NCBI GenBank assembly: GCA_025917655.1
Contig: CP084616.1
Span: 1,178,001 to 1,242,000, forward strand
DNA length: 64,000 nucleotides
DNA from: Chlorella sorokiniana
Taxonomy: Eukaryota; Chlorophyta; Trebouxiophyceae; Chlorellales; Chlorellaceae
Direction of reading: 5' to 3'
Part shown: positions 12,801-24,592 of the stretch, one piece after another
How positions within the stretch are numbered: position 1 is the first letter of the stretch
How the letters are laid out: every line of letters begins with the position of its first letter
The notes under the pieces: model-generated
What the model was told of the DNA's origin: nothing
Database searches by the model: none
Seen by the model: only the letters and a program-made list of their open reading frames with translations
Translations under genes and position numbers: made by a program

Positions 12801-15800
12801 GGGGCCCGTTCCTGCCTCGCCCCCTCCCGCAGACGTGGGCCCGTCCCACCTGCTGAACATCAAGAGCGGCATCGAGCGGCGGGACAACATGCTGTGGTTC
12901 CGCGTGCCCCCAAGGTGTACTTCAAGGGCGGCTGCCTGGAGCCGGCGCTGCGCGAGCTGCGCGGCAAGCGCCGAGCCTTCATCGTCACGGGTGGGCGGGG
13001 CGGGGCGGCCCCGGAGGGCCGCGGCGGGCGGGCCCACCCGCGCACGGCGCGCCCCTCCGCACCCGCTCCCTCGCTCCCCCCGTCTGCTGCCCCCTCGCCT
13101 GCCGCCCACCCCACGCCTTCCCCGCTGCAGACAAGCCGCTGTTCGACCTGGGCTACGCCGATCAGGTGACACGCATCCTGGACGCCGTCAACATCCAGCA
13201 CCAGGTGGGGCCGCGGAGCGTGTGTGTGTGTGTGTGTGTGGTGGTGGGTGTGGGGGTGGGGGGCAACATCCAGCACCAGGTGGGGCCACGGAGCGTGTGT
13301 GTGTTTTGGGGGGGGCAGCACCAGGTGGGGCTCAAAGTATGACTGTGTGTGGGGGGAGGGGGAGGGGAGGGTGGCGCCGCACGCCGCACACGGTGCTCAA
13401 GGGTGGTCTGCTGGGTGGCCGTCAGGCCAGGGCGTGCAGCCCTGGCCGGGAGCTGCTTGCTGGCCACCCAGGAGGGCCCCTGACTCCCTCCCTGATGACC
13501 CCCCCCACAAAACACCGCACACAGGTGTTCTACCGCGTGGCTCCAGACCCCACCCTGGCCTGCATTCGAGAGGGGCTGGCCGAGATGGCCGAGTTCAGGC
13601 CCGACGTCGTCGTGGCCCTGGGCGGCGGCAGCCCCATGGACGCCGCCAAGGTCATGTGGTGAGCGGGGGAGGTGTGTGTGTGTGTGTGTGTGGTGTGGTG
13701 AGGGGGCATGGGGGAGCCATCCGTGTTTCCGTGGCTTTGCTTGTCCGCGCAGCAGGTCGCGAAGCGTGCAGGGACCCTGGTGCCCCCCCGGCAGTTGGCT
13801 CGGGCAGTGCGCCCCGTCGCTGTTGCTGGTTCACCGCCCCCTCGTGTGCGTGCTCCATCCCGCCAGGCTGATGTACGAGGTGCCCGACATACGCTTCGAG
13901 TCGCTGGCGGTGCGCTTCATGGACATACGAAAGGTGCAGGGGGGCAGAGGGGTGGGCGGCAACATAAGGTGCAGGGGGGGCAAAGGGGTGGGCGGCGGCG
14001 AGCAGTCCGTGCAGGGGGTATGGCCTTGCTGTGCGGCGGGGAGATGAGGCAGGGGGCATGTTTCAGGGTGTTTTAGATGTTTTCACGATGCCCCCCTGCT
14101 TGCTTCACCCCGTGCTTGCAGCGTGTGTACGAGGTGCCTGAGCTGGGGAAGAAGGCAGTCATGGTGTGCATCCCCACCACCAGCGGCACTGGCTCCGAGG
14201 TCACCCCCTTTGCAGGTGGGCTGCAAGCGCGGCGGGCCGGCCGCCCCTGCCGCCACTACAGCCCTGCCCCACCATGCAACACAAGGTGGGGGCTGTTCTA
14301 AATGCCGTGCCCGCCTCCGCTCGTGCGCAGTGGTGACCGATGAGGCCACCGGCATCAAGTACCCTCTGGCTGACTACGCGCTCACCCCCAACGTGGTGGG
14401 TTGCTGCCGTTGTGCGTCGCCTGGGTCCCGCGCGTCAGACACGACGCTCAGATCGGCACAGCTCTGCGCCCCCTGGCCTCCTTTGCATGACAGCTGCCTC
14501 CTCTACGCAGCCAGGGCCCGCGCTGATTTCACCACAGGCAGCTTGCTCTGGATGCTTGGATGCTGGCTCCTCACCTCCTCACCTCCTCACCTCCTCTGCC
14601 CCCTCCCCCAACGCACCCACCCGAGCGCAGGCCATCGTGGACCCGCAGCTGGTGGTGGACATGCCCCGCGGGCTGACCGCCTTTGGCGGCATCGACGCCC
14701 TGGTCCACGCGCTGGAGAGCTACGTCTCCATCATGAGCACCGACTTCACGCGAGGCCTGTCCCGCGAGGCAACCTCCCTCCTCTTCAAGCACCTGCCCCG
14801 CGCCTACAGGTGACGCGCCGGGGGGGCAGGCAAAAGCAGGGCAGCGGGGAAGCGAGTGCCTTGCCCGCTTTCTGGAGGGTCGGCGGCAGCCAAGTAAGGA
14901 CGGGGTGGTGTTGTAGAGCTTCCGCCGCCCAAGGCCTCGGTCCCCCTCCCGCTGCTGCAGCAACGGCGCTCACGACCTGGAGGCGAGGGAGCGGGTGCAC
15001 AGCGCCGCCACCATCGCGGGCATGGCCTTTGCCAACGCCTTCCTTGGCATCTGCCATTCCGTGAGCCCTGCTGCACCCGTTCCCAATGCATTGCGGCCCG
15101 ATCACGGCCAGACTCCCTCAGCCTCCCGCCTGCCTCTGTCGAAACCAGCAGCACTGGTGGGAGCCAGGGGACGCGGTCCGGCTGTCGCCCTCCCTGGCCC
15201 CCGACAAGAACCCCTCCTCCCCGTCGCCCCCACAGCTGGCCCACAAGCTCGGCTCCGCCTTCCATGTGCCCCACGGCCTGGCCAACGCCGCCCTCATCTC
15301 CCACGTCATCCGCTACAACGCCACCGACAGGCCCCTCAAGCAGGCCGCCTTCCCGCAGTACCAGTACCCGCAGGCGTGTGTCTGGAGGGAGGGCTGTGCG
15401 CGCGCGTGTGCACGTTTCGTTCCTGGGGCGGCGGCGCTGGTGTGTTCACCCGGCCAGGGCGCAAAGGCTTGGGGGCTGCCGTCTGCCTTCCTCCGGCCGG
15501 CTGCGATTCTGGACCAGGGTGCAGCTCGTGGCTCCCAGCCAACCGGGCCCGCCCCTCCCAACGCACCCTGCCTGCCCAGGCCAAGGGGCGGTACGCTGAG
15601 CTGAGCGACATGCTGGGCCTGGGGGCGCCTCCCCCGACGACAAGGTCGTCCGCCTGATCGAGGCGGTGGAGGAGCTCAAGCGCCGCTGCGACATCCCGGT
15701 GGGCGGCGGGGTGTGTGTTGTGTGGTGGTGGGGGTACGTCTTCCTGTGGTGTGTGGTGTATGTGGGACATGAGGATTTATCCGCAAGCAAGCAGCCAGTG

Positions 15801-16507
15801 CCCCTGCACCACCTGCCTGCACCGTGCCACAGCGTAGCCGCCGAAACGCCGGCACCTGCAGGGATGCGTGGCTGTTTGCCCTGCGCCCCCTCCTCATTCG
15901 GCTCACAAGCGCCTGCCCCCGGCCCCCTGGCCGCACCGCAGCCGACCATCCGCGACATTGTGGGCGCCGACCGCGAGGGCGAGTACATGGCGGCGCTGGA
16001 CAGCATGGCGGAGAACGCGTTTGACGACCAGTGCACGGGGGCCAACCCACGCTACCCGCTCATCGCTGACCTCAGGCAGATCCTCAAGGTGTGCGCCGCC
16101 GCCTGTCCGCCCTCGAAAGTGGCGCTGTCGAGTCCTGGGTTGGGGTAGCCGCAGGCAAACAGCGGCCCAACTGTCGACAGCTTTTTAGCGGCCGGGCGCT
16201 TCCTCGCTTTGGCACGCCTGCTGCGCGCCACCGGCTGCCCGCCGACGTGCCAGGAATCCCCCTGCCCCCGCAGGACGCGTGGGAGGCGCCCATCCTGCCC
16301 AAGAGCGGCCTGCGCGCCCTGCGCAAGTTCCCCACCGCCCTCAACTCAGAGATGGCCCAGCTGGTGGTCGAGGAGGCGGCCCGCGCCCGCACCCCGCCCG
16401 CCTCGCCCCCGGGAACCGCCTTCACCGCGCCCCTCATCATGTCGCCGCGTGCCGGCCAGGCGGGGCAGCGCCCTGGCGCAGAAGCCATGCCAGCCTCGCA
16501 CCCTTGA
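9843..16507 (+). CDS. ADHE: bifunctional aldehyde/alcohol dehydrogenase AdhE
   Basis: Converts acetyl-CoA to acetaldehyde and then ethanol with NADH, as in algal dark anaerobic fermentation. I trace 21 exons: 9843-10070, 10199-10303, 10498-10627, 10800-11128, 11267-11322, 11569-11700, 11966-12088, 12200-12339, 12481-12665, 12833-12990, 13131-13204, 13525-13658, 13867-13933, 14122-14215, 14331-14395, 14631-14809, 14961-15060, 15236-15373, 15580-15698, 15942-16088, 16274-16507. The aldehyde dehydrogenase half carries the catalytic cysteine in [13 protein letters not shown]. The iron-type alcohol dehydrogenase half carries [25 protein letters not shown] and [10 protein letters not shown] (metal-binding His/Asp). 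Three one-base losses interrupt the frame (10959-10963, 12907-12911, 15621-15625). Adding one base at each gives 979 residues with all phases correct, against about 890 in bacteria. The extra length is an Ala/Pro-rich N-terminus, possibly part of an organelle-targeting sequence with an upstream exon. Confidence 0.93.
10628..10799 (+). other. GC-AG intron in AdhE
   Basis: Exon 3 ends GCA G and is followed by gcgagg, not GT. The next exon begins GC GTG GTG CCC after cccag. The joined protein reads [14 protein letters not shown], exactly the expected AdhE sequence, so the junction is well fixed. Further GC donors are inferred at 11323 and 15374. Confidence 0.75.
13188..13335 (+). repeat. tandem copies of an AdhE exon end plus donor
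   Basis: The last bases of exon 11 with its donor and a GT-rich stretch recur in the following intron. Copies start at about 13188, at 13264 (nearly identical, followed again by gcggagcg-type sequence and GT repeats), and a shorter one at about 13315 (cagcaccaggtgggg). Confidence 0.7.
13931..13996 (+). repeat. tandem duplication spanning an AdhE donor site
   Basis: Two nearly identical units of about 30 bases (13931-13960 and 13966-13996) each begin aaggtgcagggggg and end gtgggcggc. The first includes the exon 13 end and its donor; the second lies wholly in the intron. Confidence 0.7.
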
Positions 16508-17173
16508 CCCCGGCCTGGCTTCTTGTCGCTTGTAGGACTCGGCAACTTCCCCGTACCTCGCCCCCTGTTCGACACTCGAGGCTCAGTTAGAGCAGCCCCC
16601 TAGCGAGCAGCAAGCGCGCGCCTGCGGCAGCGGCGCCCTCAGGACGACTGCCCACTTGTGCTGTCCTTTCGCCTGTCATCTGTCCCCCATGTTTCATGAG
16701 TTACTTGCCGCACTGTTCCGTGCAGCCAACCTCCGTCTCCATTGTCCCCTGAGCATTGCCAATCCTCCCTGAGCAACAGGCATGACTGCCGCCGCCGCAT
16801 ATGCCGTAAATGTTCCGTGACCGTAGCCGCCAGGCAGATTGAGTCTGGCCGGCCCATGCCCATGTACATATAGATGCTGATTTGTTCGGTAGCGCAAGCC
16901 CAACCTCTACGCTGTAGACCTCTATGCTGTGCTGAGCAACAGCAGGGTTGCTGTTACACACGCCAGGGCGGTCCTCCAATTGACCCCCATGCAAGTGTCG
17001 AGCATTAAAGTGTTCAAGGCTGGTCGAGCTGTATCAAAGCATGCATTGATCGGCAGGCCTGCAGAGGGCCTGGCTGGCGCGGAGCCGCGACCGCAGCGGC
17101 TCGCCGGCCCGGCAGGCCAAGGGCTGTGGGGTGCTGGCTGAAAGGAGCAGGTTGGCGGGCAAAGGGTCCCCAC
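16508..17173. other. convergent 3' region, AdhE and deacetylase
   Basis: No coding sequence is supported. It should contain both 3' untranslated regions. A minus-strand TGTAA lies at 16954-16958. I found no plus-strand TGTAA for AdhE. Confidence 0.4.
16954..16958 (-). terminator. TGTAA polyadenylation signal, deacetylase gene
   Basis: TGTAA read on the minus strand, about 215 bases past the proposed stop of the deacetylase gene, a normal 3' UTR distance. Confidence 0.4.
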
Positions 17174-20100
17174 TCAGAGCATCAGGCACATGGCAGCCAG
17201 GCCGGCCATGGCAAGCGCCGCGGCAGAGGAAGCCGAGCTGGCGGCGCCGCTCAGCGGTTGTCCACGGGGGTGGGGGTGGGCGTGTCGCCAGGCAGTACGA
17301 TGGCTGGCGCGGGCGCGGGGACCTCGACAGCGACGGCTGGGGCCGGGCGGGCACCTCCACAGTGAGGGCGGGGCGGGGGCGGGGACCTCGACAGTGACGG
17401 CGGGGGCGGGGGTGGGGATGGCTGTCGGGGTGGGGATGGGTGCGGGGCGGGGGCCTCCACCAGCGGCCAGGTCTTGTTGGCGTACACGGGCTGGTACCAA
17501 TCGAGGGAGGCGAAGGAGGTGGCGCCGGGCTTCTCGCAGCGCTCGTCCCAGGGCGGGATGCTGCCGGGGGGGGGGTACAGCCACCGGGTCGGTCTTCAGC
17601 CGCGGGAAGCCCTTCTGCATGGTGTGGTGGCCGCAGGCAATGCGCGGCGCAGCCGTCCCACTGGCAACGGGCAGCCTTGCAGGCTCACTTGACCACCAGG
17701 CCTGCGGGCAGGTTCCACTTGTTCTTGCCGTCGATGATGCCGTCGTTTACGGCCAGCAGCGCCTCGTCCGTGGACACGCCCCACTGCAGGGCGCTCAAAC
17801 GGGCAACAAGGAGTGCTGGTGAGGTCAGGCTGGGAGCGCGAGGCTTGTGCTGGCAGCTTGGGGGCATGTCGCGGCAGGCAGCCCCCACCTTGCCTCCCAC
17901 GGTCCAGATGTCCTCCTGCTCGCCAACCTCGTACTGCCGGCAGTACTCAATGGCTGCGATGCAGCGAACAGCGGGTGTAAAGCAGGCGGGAATGAGCAAC
18001 AGGGGGGTGTGGAGCGCAACAGCAAACCACGCGGGAGCGCCGGCGGGAGCGCCGGGAGGGCAGCGGGCACCGCCGAGGGCGCCAAGGCGGCGGCGCTCAC
18101 TGGGCGGGGCGAGCTCCACCAGGCTGCAGCGCAGGGTGTTGCCGACCTCGCTGGCGGGCACTGCGGGGGCCAAGGTTGCATCAAGAGTGAGAGCAGCGCA
18201 GGGGAGGGGGCCCGCGTTCAACTTGACGCAGCTGATGGCCGGCTTGCGGCTGCCCTGCAGGCGAGCCCGCCCCAGCCCACCCGGGTTCTTCATCCAGTCG
18301 ATCAGCTGTGACACGGTCACAAACCAGACGTCGTCCTTGTCGGCGGCGTACTTCATGAACTCCAGCAGGCCCTCGCTGTTCTCCTGCGCAGCAGGCAGGA
18401 GCGGCGTGGGGGTGAGCAGGTGCATGGATTGCTGTGGTAGGTAGGCCCATGGAGGCAGTACAGCGGGATGTTGTAGCAGGGATGAGGCAGGGCGTGGCAC
18501 GTTGGCAGGCGGGTGCAGGCAGCGCACCGCGGTGAACCAGGGGGCGTGCAGGAAGACGGGGAAGGGGGCGCGGTTGCCGTCGTATGCGGCATCGAAGTTC
18601 TGCTTCAACAGCTTGAACAGCTCCTCCTGCGGGGGTTGAACGGGTGTGGCGGGGCAGGCAGGCAAGACCGTTCAGGCTCCCCGTGTTGAACAGCTGGAGG
18701 CAGCTGGCAGGGCAGGGCGGGATGCCTCGTGACGGATGGTTGCACCCGCTCGCGCTCGCCTTGGCACAGAGTGAGTGACGCAGCCTTCCCTTCCCACCCT
18801 GCCCGCCCTCGGTGCAGCCCGCCCACCCACCGAGTCTGCAGCCACGGGGTCCAGCTGAATGCGTTGTCGCCCGCCAGGTTGGGCAGGAGCCAGACGGGCA
18901 CCTCCCACAGGCCGGCGTGCTTCTCGCCGGGGGCGCAGCTGGTGTCGGGGTCGGAGGTCCAAGCACAGTCCTGCGGCGGCGTGGAGGTGCGTGGGGTGTT
19001 TGCCGTCTGTTTTTGCTGTGAGATGTGCTGACAGTGTCGGACGCGTGTGGAAGGGGAGTGTTGTTTGATGGTGATGGAAGCGCTGCCCCTGCCACTCCTC
19101 CAGCAAGGTGCGCCGGGTGTAAACCCCGCACGAGCCGTGCTGCTACCCCACGTAGGCCTGCCTGCCCCAGCCGTTCCTGCGCCCACCGCCCCTCACGCGA
19201 GCGCACCTGCGGGATGCCGGCGTCCATGGAGTAAGGGAAGGTGCGCTGGGTCCAGGAGGGGGAGGAGGCGGTGTTGAAGGGCTCGATGATGGAGGAGTCC
19301 CACTCGTAGCCCGCCTGCTGCAGGGTCTTGCGGAACCGCTCGCTGTGCACCAGGTAGGGGGCTGCACGGTGCAGGGGGTGGGAGGAGGGGTGGTGGGGGT
19401 GCGAGGGTGGTGAGCAAGGCTGAGGCCACTGGTGGAGAGACAGCGGGGCGCCAGTAGGGCGTGGGTAATGGCGGGTAAGAGTGGAGGGGAAGCAGGCGAG
19501 GCAGGCAGGCATGGGCTAGAGGGGGCGTAGCCAGGTCAGCAAGGCGTTGTCGGGCTTCCAAACGCCCCCGCACTGCGTGCGTGGCTGCGTCACCCTCGCA
19601 CTTGCATTCCGCCCAGCCGGAGGCCTCTCCCCTGCTGTGCCTGCCCCGCTGCCTCACCGCGGAAGCCGCGCAGCTTCTCCTCCGGCACCATGCAGGTCTC
19701 CACCAGCCAGGTCTTGACGCCCTGCACCTGGGCTGCACAGCGGCGGGGGCGGGCAGGCCGGCCGTGCAAGGCGGGAGCGGTCAGGCAGCAAGGCGTGGAG
19801 CGGGGTCGAGATCCCGGCCAGGCAGCCGCAGGACCATGGCAGCTCGTGTGCGCCAGGAGCCGGGTGCCGGCGCGCTCACCCAGCATCTCGTCGTCGCTGA
19901 CGTTGGGTGCCAGGCGCAGGTGGTTCATGGTGTGGCCCGCAATCTCTGCAGGGAGATAGGTAAGTGGCGCTTGGGTGTCTGGAATGCCCGGGAGGGGGGC
20001 CACCTTGTTTTGTGTTTCAAAGTGCATTCGACCCTTTCACCGCCTGTCTCTTCTGCTGAGCCCCCCCTCCGGCCCCCTTGTGCGCACCATGGTTGTCGGC

Positions 20101-20885
20101 CAGCAGCTGCTGGACGATGGTGCAGTTGGTCTTGTCCTTGATCGTGAACCAGGTGGCGGGCACGTTGCAGCCTGAGCATCGGGGCAAAAGGGAGGGATTG
20201 GGTGGGGGAGGGGGAGGTTGGGGGCCGACAGCCGGAGGGCGAGGCAGTGAAGGGTAGAAGGCATGGTAAGGAGGGGTTCAGGCACGCAATGCGTCGCTGA
20301 GGACGCCAGGCCAACACAAGTCATCGGCACCGCCCTGTTGGGTGGCAGGCGGCGGCAGCCGTGTAACAGCGGTCTACCCACCATTCTTGTTCACGAAACC
20401 GTCGGTGACGGTGCGAACGACGCGGTTCTGCAGTGTGCTGACGGCGTCGTCATGCTGCACCAGGGCGGCAGGGAGGGGACCCATGTTGGGAGAGGCGCAG
20501 CAGACCGGGCGGGCCTCGCAGGCGGCGAACGAAAGGCAGCAAACAGGAGCGCTGGGTTCTCCTTGACCACTGAGCACAGACAGCTTCACAGGGGCGGCGA
20601 CTCACCGTGACCAGCACGAACATGGGTGTCTGCGTGGGGTCCAGGCCGCCGGGAGGGGAGGTGGATGCGCACTGGCAGCTGGGATCGGTGCAGGTGGCAG
20701 GGTCGCAGCTGTACTGGGCGGCTGCAGAGCGGGCACGTGGCACACGTGGGCGGGTTGCCACACGACACGCAGGAGAGGGCAGGCCGGCAGGAAGGCTTGC
20801 AAGGGTAGCCCTGCAGCAGGGCGCCCTGCCTACCTGCCAACCCAACCAGCAGCAGGGCTGCCAGCAGCGTGGCGTGGCGGCGCAT
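17174..20885 (-). CDS. chitin/polysaccharide deacetylase-like secreted protein
   Basis: Multi-exon NodB-family deacetylase, expected to remove acetyl groups from chitin or another wall glycan outside the cell. The ATG at 20885 begins a signal peptide (TLLAALLLVGLAGRQGAL), followed by a Cys-rich segment (CKPSC, CVSCGNPPTC, CDPATC). The catalytic domain follows: HDD at about 20465 (the TxDD-type metal/catalytic pair), GHTMNH at about 19930 (HxxxH metal motif), FRG-APYLVHSERF at about 19660-19350, FLHAPWF near 18540, and VWFVTVSQLIDWMKNP near 18310. The C-terminus is a long Pro/Ala-rich stretch. One frame stops at 17251; another continues to 17174 with SGAASSASSAAALAMAGLAA, a plausible GPI-anchor signal, so I extend to 17174. 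The frame also changes at a run of ten G (17566-17575). Key motifs look intact, so activity is plausible; the substrate is not shown. Confidence 0.75.
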
Positions 20886-22173
20886 AGCGGCGGTGGTTGA
20901 GCCGTGAGCTTCTTCTCAGGCCACCGCAAGGCTTCCTGCAGTCATAAGTAGTGTGTTTAGAGTTCAATGAAGCACACCCCGCCGGCCGTGGGGCTGTTGC
21001 GGCCTCTGTGCACGGACCACGCAACTGCCAGCCCCGGCAACAAGTCCGGCGCGACAGGAATGACGATGTGCGGGGCTGTCGGAAGCGAAAAAGCGCTGAT
21101 AGCAGCGCTGGCATTCGTGTGCGCGGGAGATCTGTTGCGCAGGGTGTCGGGACATGCGCAACTGCCCACCTGTGTCCAGGCTCCCTTTCAGCAAAAGCCC
21201 TACTATGCCGATAGTTTGATGTCTTTCCGGCAAGCTCGACCGATATCATGCGCACGGCGCCGTGCTTTCTTCCTGCCCTGCGCGCTGTGCTGCTGCTGGC
21301 GCACTGTGCCAGGAGCGTGCCGCTGCTGTGCCAGGCCACAAAGGCTTCCTCGGTACCTGTAGCTCGCTATGATTACAACAGTGGCTGAGCTGCAGAGCAG
21401 CCCCGGCAGGTGTGCAACGCCGAGAGAAAAACCGAGAGTGGGGAAAAAGGCGGCGCAACGTCATGGCATGGTTGGAGGGGGGCAGGCATTGGGAGGGGCT
21501 CTGGGGCGCCAAGCGGCGGGATGCCAGCCTTGCGGCTGCACACCGGCGGATGGGCGGGATGGCTTGCGCGATGGCCGCGGAGAGAAAACGGGGCAGGGTG
21601 GGCCGACAACGTGCTGCTAGGGCGTGGAGGTGAGGCCACTGCGCGCGCAGCCGCGCTGCCAGCGAAGTACATGGAGCGCGCTTCAGGCACCCTGGCATGG
21701 CGGTGTGGCGGGTGGGCAGGCTACAGAGGGGGCGGGACGGCTGGGCCTCCAGTGCCAAACTGTTGGGTGCGCGACGCTGGGAGGGGCAGCTTGCGCGAGC
21801 GAGGCAGGGGAGAGGGGAGGGAGGGGGTACCGCCGCAAGTACAGGGAAGTTGTGCAACAGGGAGCCGGGACAGAGCAGTGAGGCAGGGAACAGGAGCTGC
21901 GGGCTCATGAACCCAGCACGCGAGACAGGCAGGCGGGACGACAGGGGGTGGTGGGGTGCGGAGGGAAGCGGCCGCCACTGCCACATGGAAGCAGGCCTCT
22001 GCACACAGGCAGCTCCCGTATGCGTGCATTCAAGGAGTTTGTGCCCGCGGCTGCTGGACGATATGGGGGCTGCAAGGGGAGAGGCGAAGCAGCGGCCGAT
22101 GCGGCCCTGCTGCTCAGCCGAGCGCGTCCCACCCGCAGCCTGCCTGGGCGGGGACACGTGCGCTGGCATGTTC
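20886..22173. other. intergenic region
   Basis: Upstream region of the deacetylase and downstream region of trehalose-phosphate phosphatase, both on the minus strand. Long open frames here are G/C-rich reading frames without recognisable protein features. I see no supported gene. Confidence 0.35.
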
Positions 22174-24592
22174 TCAGCTCGGCTCGCCAGCAAGCTGCTG
22201 CTCCTGCTCCCGCTGCTGCGAAAGCTGCACCGGCTGCTGCTGCTGCAGCGGCGCCTTGGGCGGCAGGGCGGCCGCTGCAGCGCGCACGCTGCAGTCGCCC
22301 GGCCGCCGCCCGCCCGCCCGCCCGCCGCGGGGCCGCAGAAGCCGTCCTGGGCAGCGCGGCGGCCACGGCGGGCGAGTTGCAGCCCGCCACGGCGGCGCCG
22401 CTGCCGCCGTTGCAGGCAGGGGCGCTCCGGGGTCGTGCCGCGCGTCAGCCGCGATGGCCCAGCCCGTGCAGGATCGCACGGCGTGCCAGCGGTTGGCGTC
22501 GGTGCGGCCCCAGGCCACCAGGCGGTTGAGGAAGGCGGCCACCTCGGCGGGGTCCCGCAGCGTCCACCGCCCCGCGGTGGGCTTGGCCTTGGTGGACACA
22601 AGGATGCCGCCGCCCAGCCGCTGCTTCGCCAGCACTGCGGGGGCGGGGCGGCGGTGCGTTTCGGTGCGGCGGGGATGCGCCTGTGCGCGCTGGTGTGTGT
22701 GCAACTGTGTTGTGGCGGGGCCAGGGTGGCAGAGGGTGGCTGCAAGCACGGCCGGACGCGGGCCCGAGTCGCGCGCCCGCCAGCCGCCGCGCCCCGCGCG
22801 CCGGCGAGGGGCCAGCAAGGCACACGCTGCCAGCCACGCCAGCCTGCCCCCTGGACGCGCCCAGCCAGCAGCAAGCAGCCGGCGCCAGCAGCCCTCGCCA
22901 AGCAGCGTGCAGCGAGGCCATTCAGGTGCTAGGGTGCCCCCCCCCCCAGAAAACAACAACCACACCCACACATACAAGAGCCGCCCACCGCTGAATGCGT
23001 CCTCGTCAGTGCGGTCGTCCCGAGGTACAGGCAGTACACGCTGTCCGGGTCGTCCAGCCCCAGCATGGCCAGCAGGTGCGTCAGCGCCGCCCCCTTGTCC
23101 CAGTCCACCTGCGGCCGAACCTCCAGCACCTTGCGGCCGCGCGTGATGCGCAGCTCGGGGTGAGCCGCCGCCACGCCCTCCACCACTCCCACCACTGCGG
23201 GGGAGGGGTGGGGTGGGGGTAGCAGGGAGGGGTTGGCCGGTGGGGCACGCGCGTCATGCGATGGATGAGTGGGTGGTGGGGAGGGGCGGAGGGGACCTGG
23301 CGGGTGCCAGCCTGCAGGCGGTGGCAGCACCCACAGCTGTCCCTCCCTCTGCGGCGACATGGGCGTCGCCGCATGGCAGCGCGCAGGAGCGCCCCCCCCC
23401 CCAGCCGCCCCCAGCCGCCTACCCGCGGGGTAGTGCTCGGGCGCGCAGTTGCGGAAGTGCACCGACACACAGAACTTGTTGTGCTCCACGGCGGCACCCG
23501 GGATCGCGGCCACCCCCGCCTCCAGCTCGCCGTGCACGGCGTCCACCAGCGGCGCATAGGCTGCCGCGGGCTGGAAGGCGAGGGCGGAGGCGGCGGCCCC
23601 GCCGTCGCTGCCGTCGTCGCCGTCTGCTGTGCTGTGCACGCTGGGTCCGACGATGTCCATGCCGTGGCTGCCCGCGTAGTAGAGCTCCCGCAGGCGCACA
23701 AACTGCTGCACCTTCTCGCGGCCGCGCCCGAGATGACGGCGGTGGGGAAGAGCTGCGCCACGCGGCGCACCGCCTCCCGCGCCGCCTCCGACATCAGCGC
23801 CATGTCCGGGTTGGACACAATGGGGGTCAGCGTGCCTGCAGGGGGCTAACGAGGAGGGGTGAAGGGCGCGGTGCGAGGGGTGCACGGGGGCATCCCGGGC
23901 GTCGCACGCACATCAGCAACGAGAGCGAGGGGGTGCGCGGGAGCCGCTGCTGCCCTTCTGGCTGCCGCACACCCCGGCTCCACGGCTGCGGCGGCGTTTG
24001 GCAACAAGCCCTCGCAGGCATTGCGAGGGCAACAGCGCTGCGGCCGGCAGCTTCTGCACCCGCGCGGTGGGCTGCCCCGCGCACCGTCGTAATCCAGGAA
24101 CACAGCCACCAACTTGCCCGCGGCGCTCTGCGCTATGGCGTCGAAGTTCAGCAGTGCGCAGGGGTGCTCATCCTGCGGCCAGTCAAGGCGGAGGAACTAG
24201 GGTCACTTGGGTGCAGCCGGCATGCCAGCGGGTGCCCGCCCGATGGTGCATGCGCAGTGCCGCGTGCGGGCATGCAGCGTCCGCTTCCAGCGCAGCAGGG
24301 CAGGCAAGAGCGCGTAACATCTCTTCTGACAGCAGTGTGAGCAGAAGATCGCTCACACGCTGGTGTTCAACGCGCAGGCCTGTCGAGGCGAGGGCGGCAG
24401 GAGCGGGCGTCTGCTGCAGCTCACCCTCCAGCTGTCATACTCGCTCGCAGACTCCACAGATGCGCCACTGCCGTCCCTGCTGAGGGTTCCGTTGCCGGGA
24501 AAGACGGCGGCTTCGCTCAAGGGCTCGAAAGAGACTCGAGATACAAGCGAGGACTGCCGCTGCGCGCCCTGCTCTCCCGCCATGGCTCCCAA
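22174..24592 (-). CDS. TPP: trehalose-6-phosphate phosphatase
   Basis: Dephosphorylates trehalose 6-phosphate to trehalose; HAD superfamily, plant-type stand-alone phosphatase with no synthase domain. Five exons, in transcript order: 24592-24425, 24172-24085, 23835-23423, 23194-22989, 22634-22174. Exon 1 ends SEYDSWR and joins DEHPCALLNF, like the plant YDxW...EHPSAL entry to the domain. Motif I is FLDYDGTLTPIV, split by intron 2 and containing the nucleophile Asp. Later come the substrate-site segment around HNKFCVSVHFRNC, RGRKVLEVRP, WDKGAAL, and the HAD motif GDDRTDEDAF near 23000-23020. Two one-base losses break the frame: near 23721-23733 (ISGRGREK) and 23019-23021 (just before DDRTDEDAF). 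Adding one base at each gives 445 residues with all phases and the stop in agreement. The last 90 or so residues are Ala/Pro/Gln-rich and not conserved. Confidence 0.9.

Noticed and set aside
13188-14000. CRISPR-like or satellite array from repeated units
   Set aside because: Only two or three copies, no regular spacers, and the units are exon-intron junction copies within a eukaryotic gene.
9843-16507. AdhE as a pseudogene because of three frame breaks
   Set aside because: All catalytic and metal-binding motifs, 20 intron boundaries and phases are intact, and the same one-base loss occurs in unrelated genes.
21697-22932. Long plus-strand open frame (411 codons)
   Set aside because: Opposite the last TPP exon and its 3' flank; Arg/Ala/Pro-rich with no domain features.
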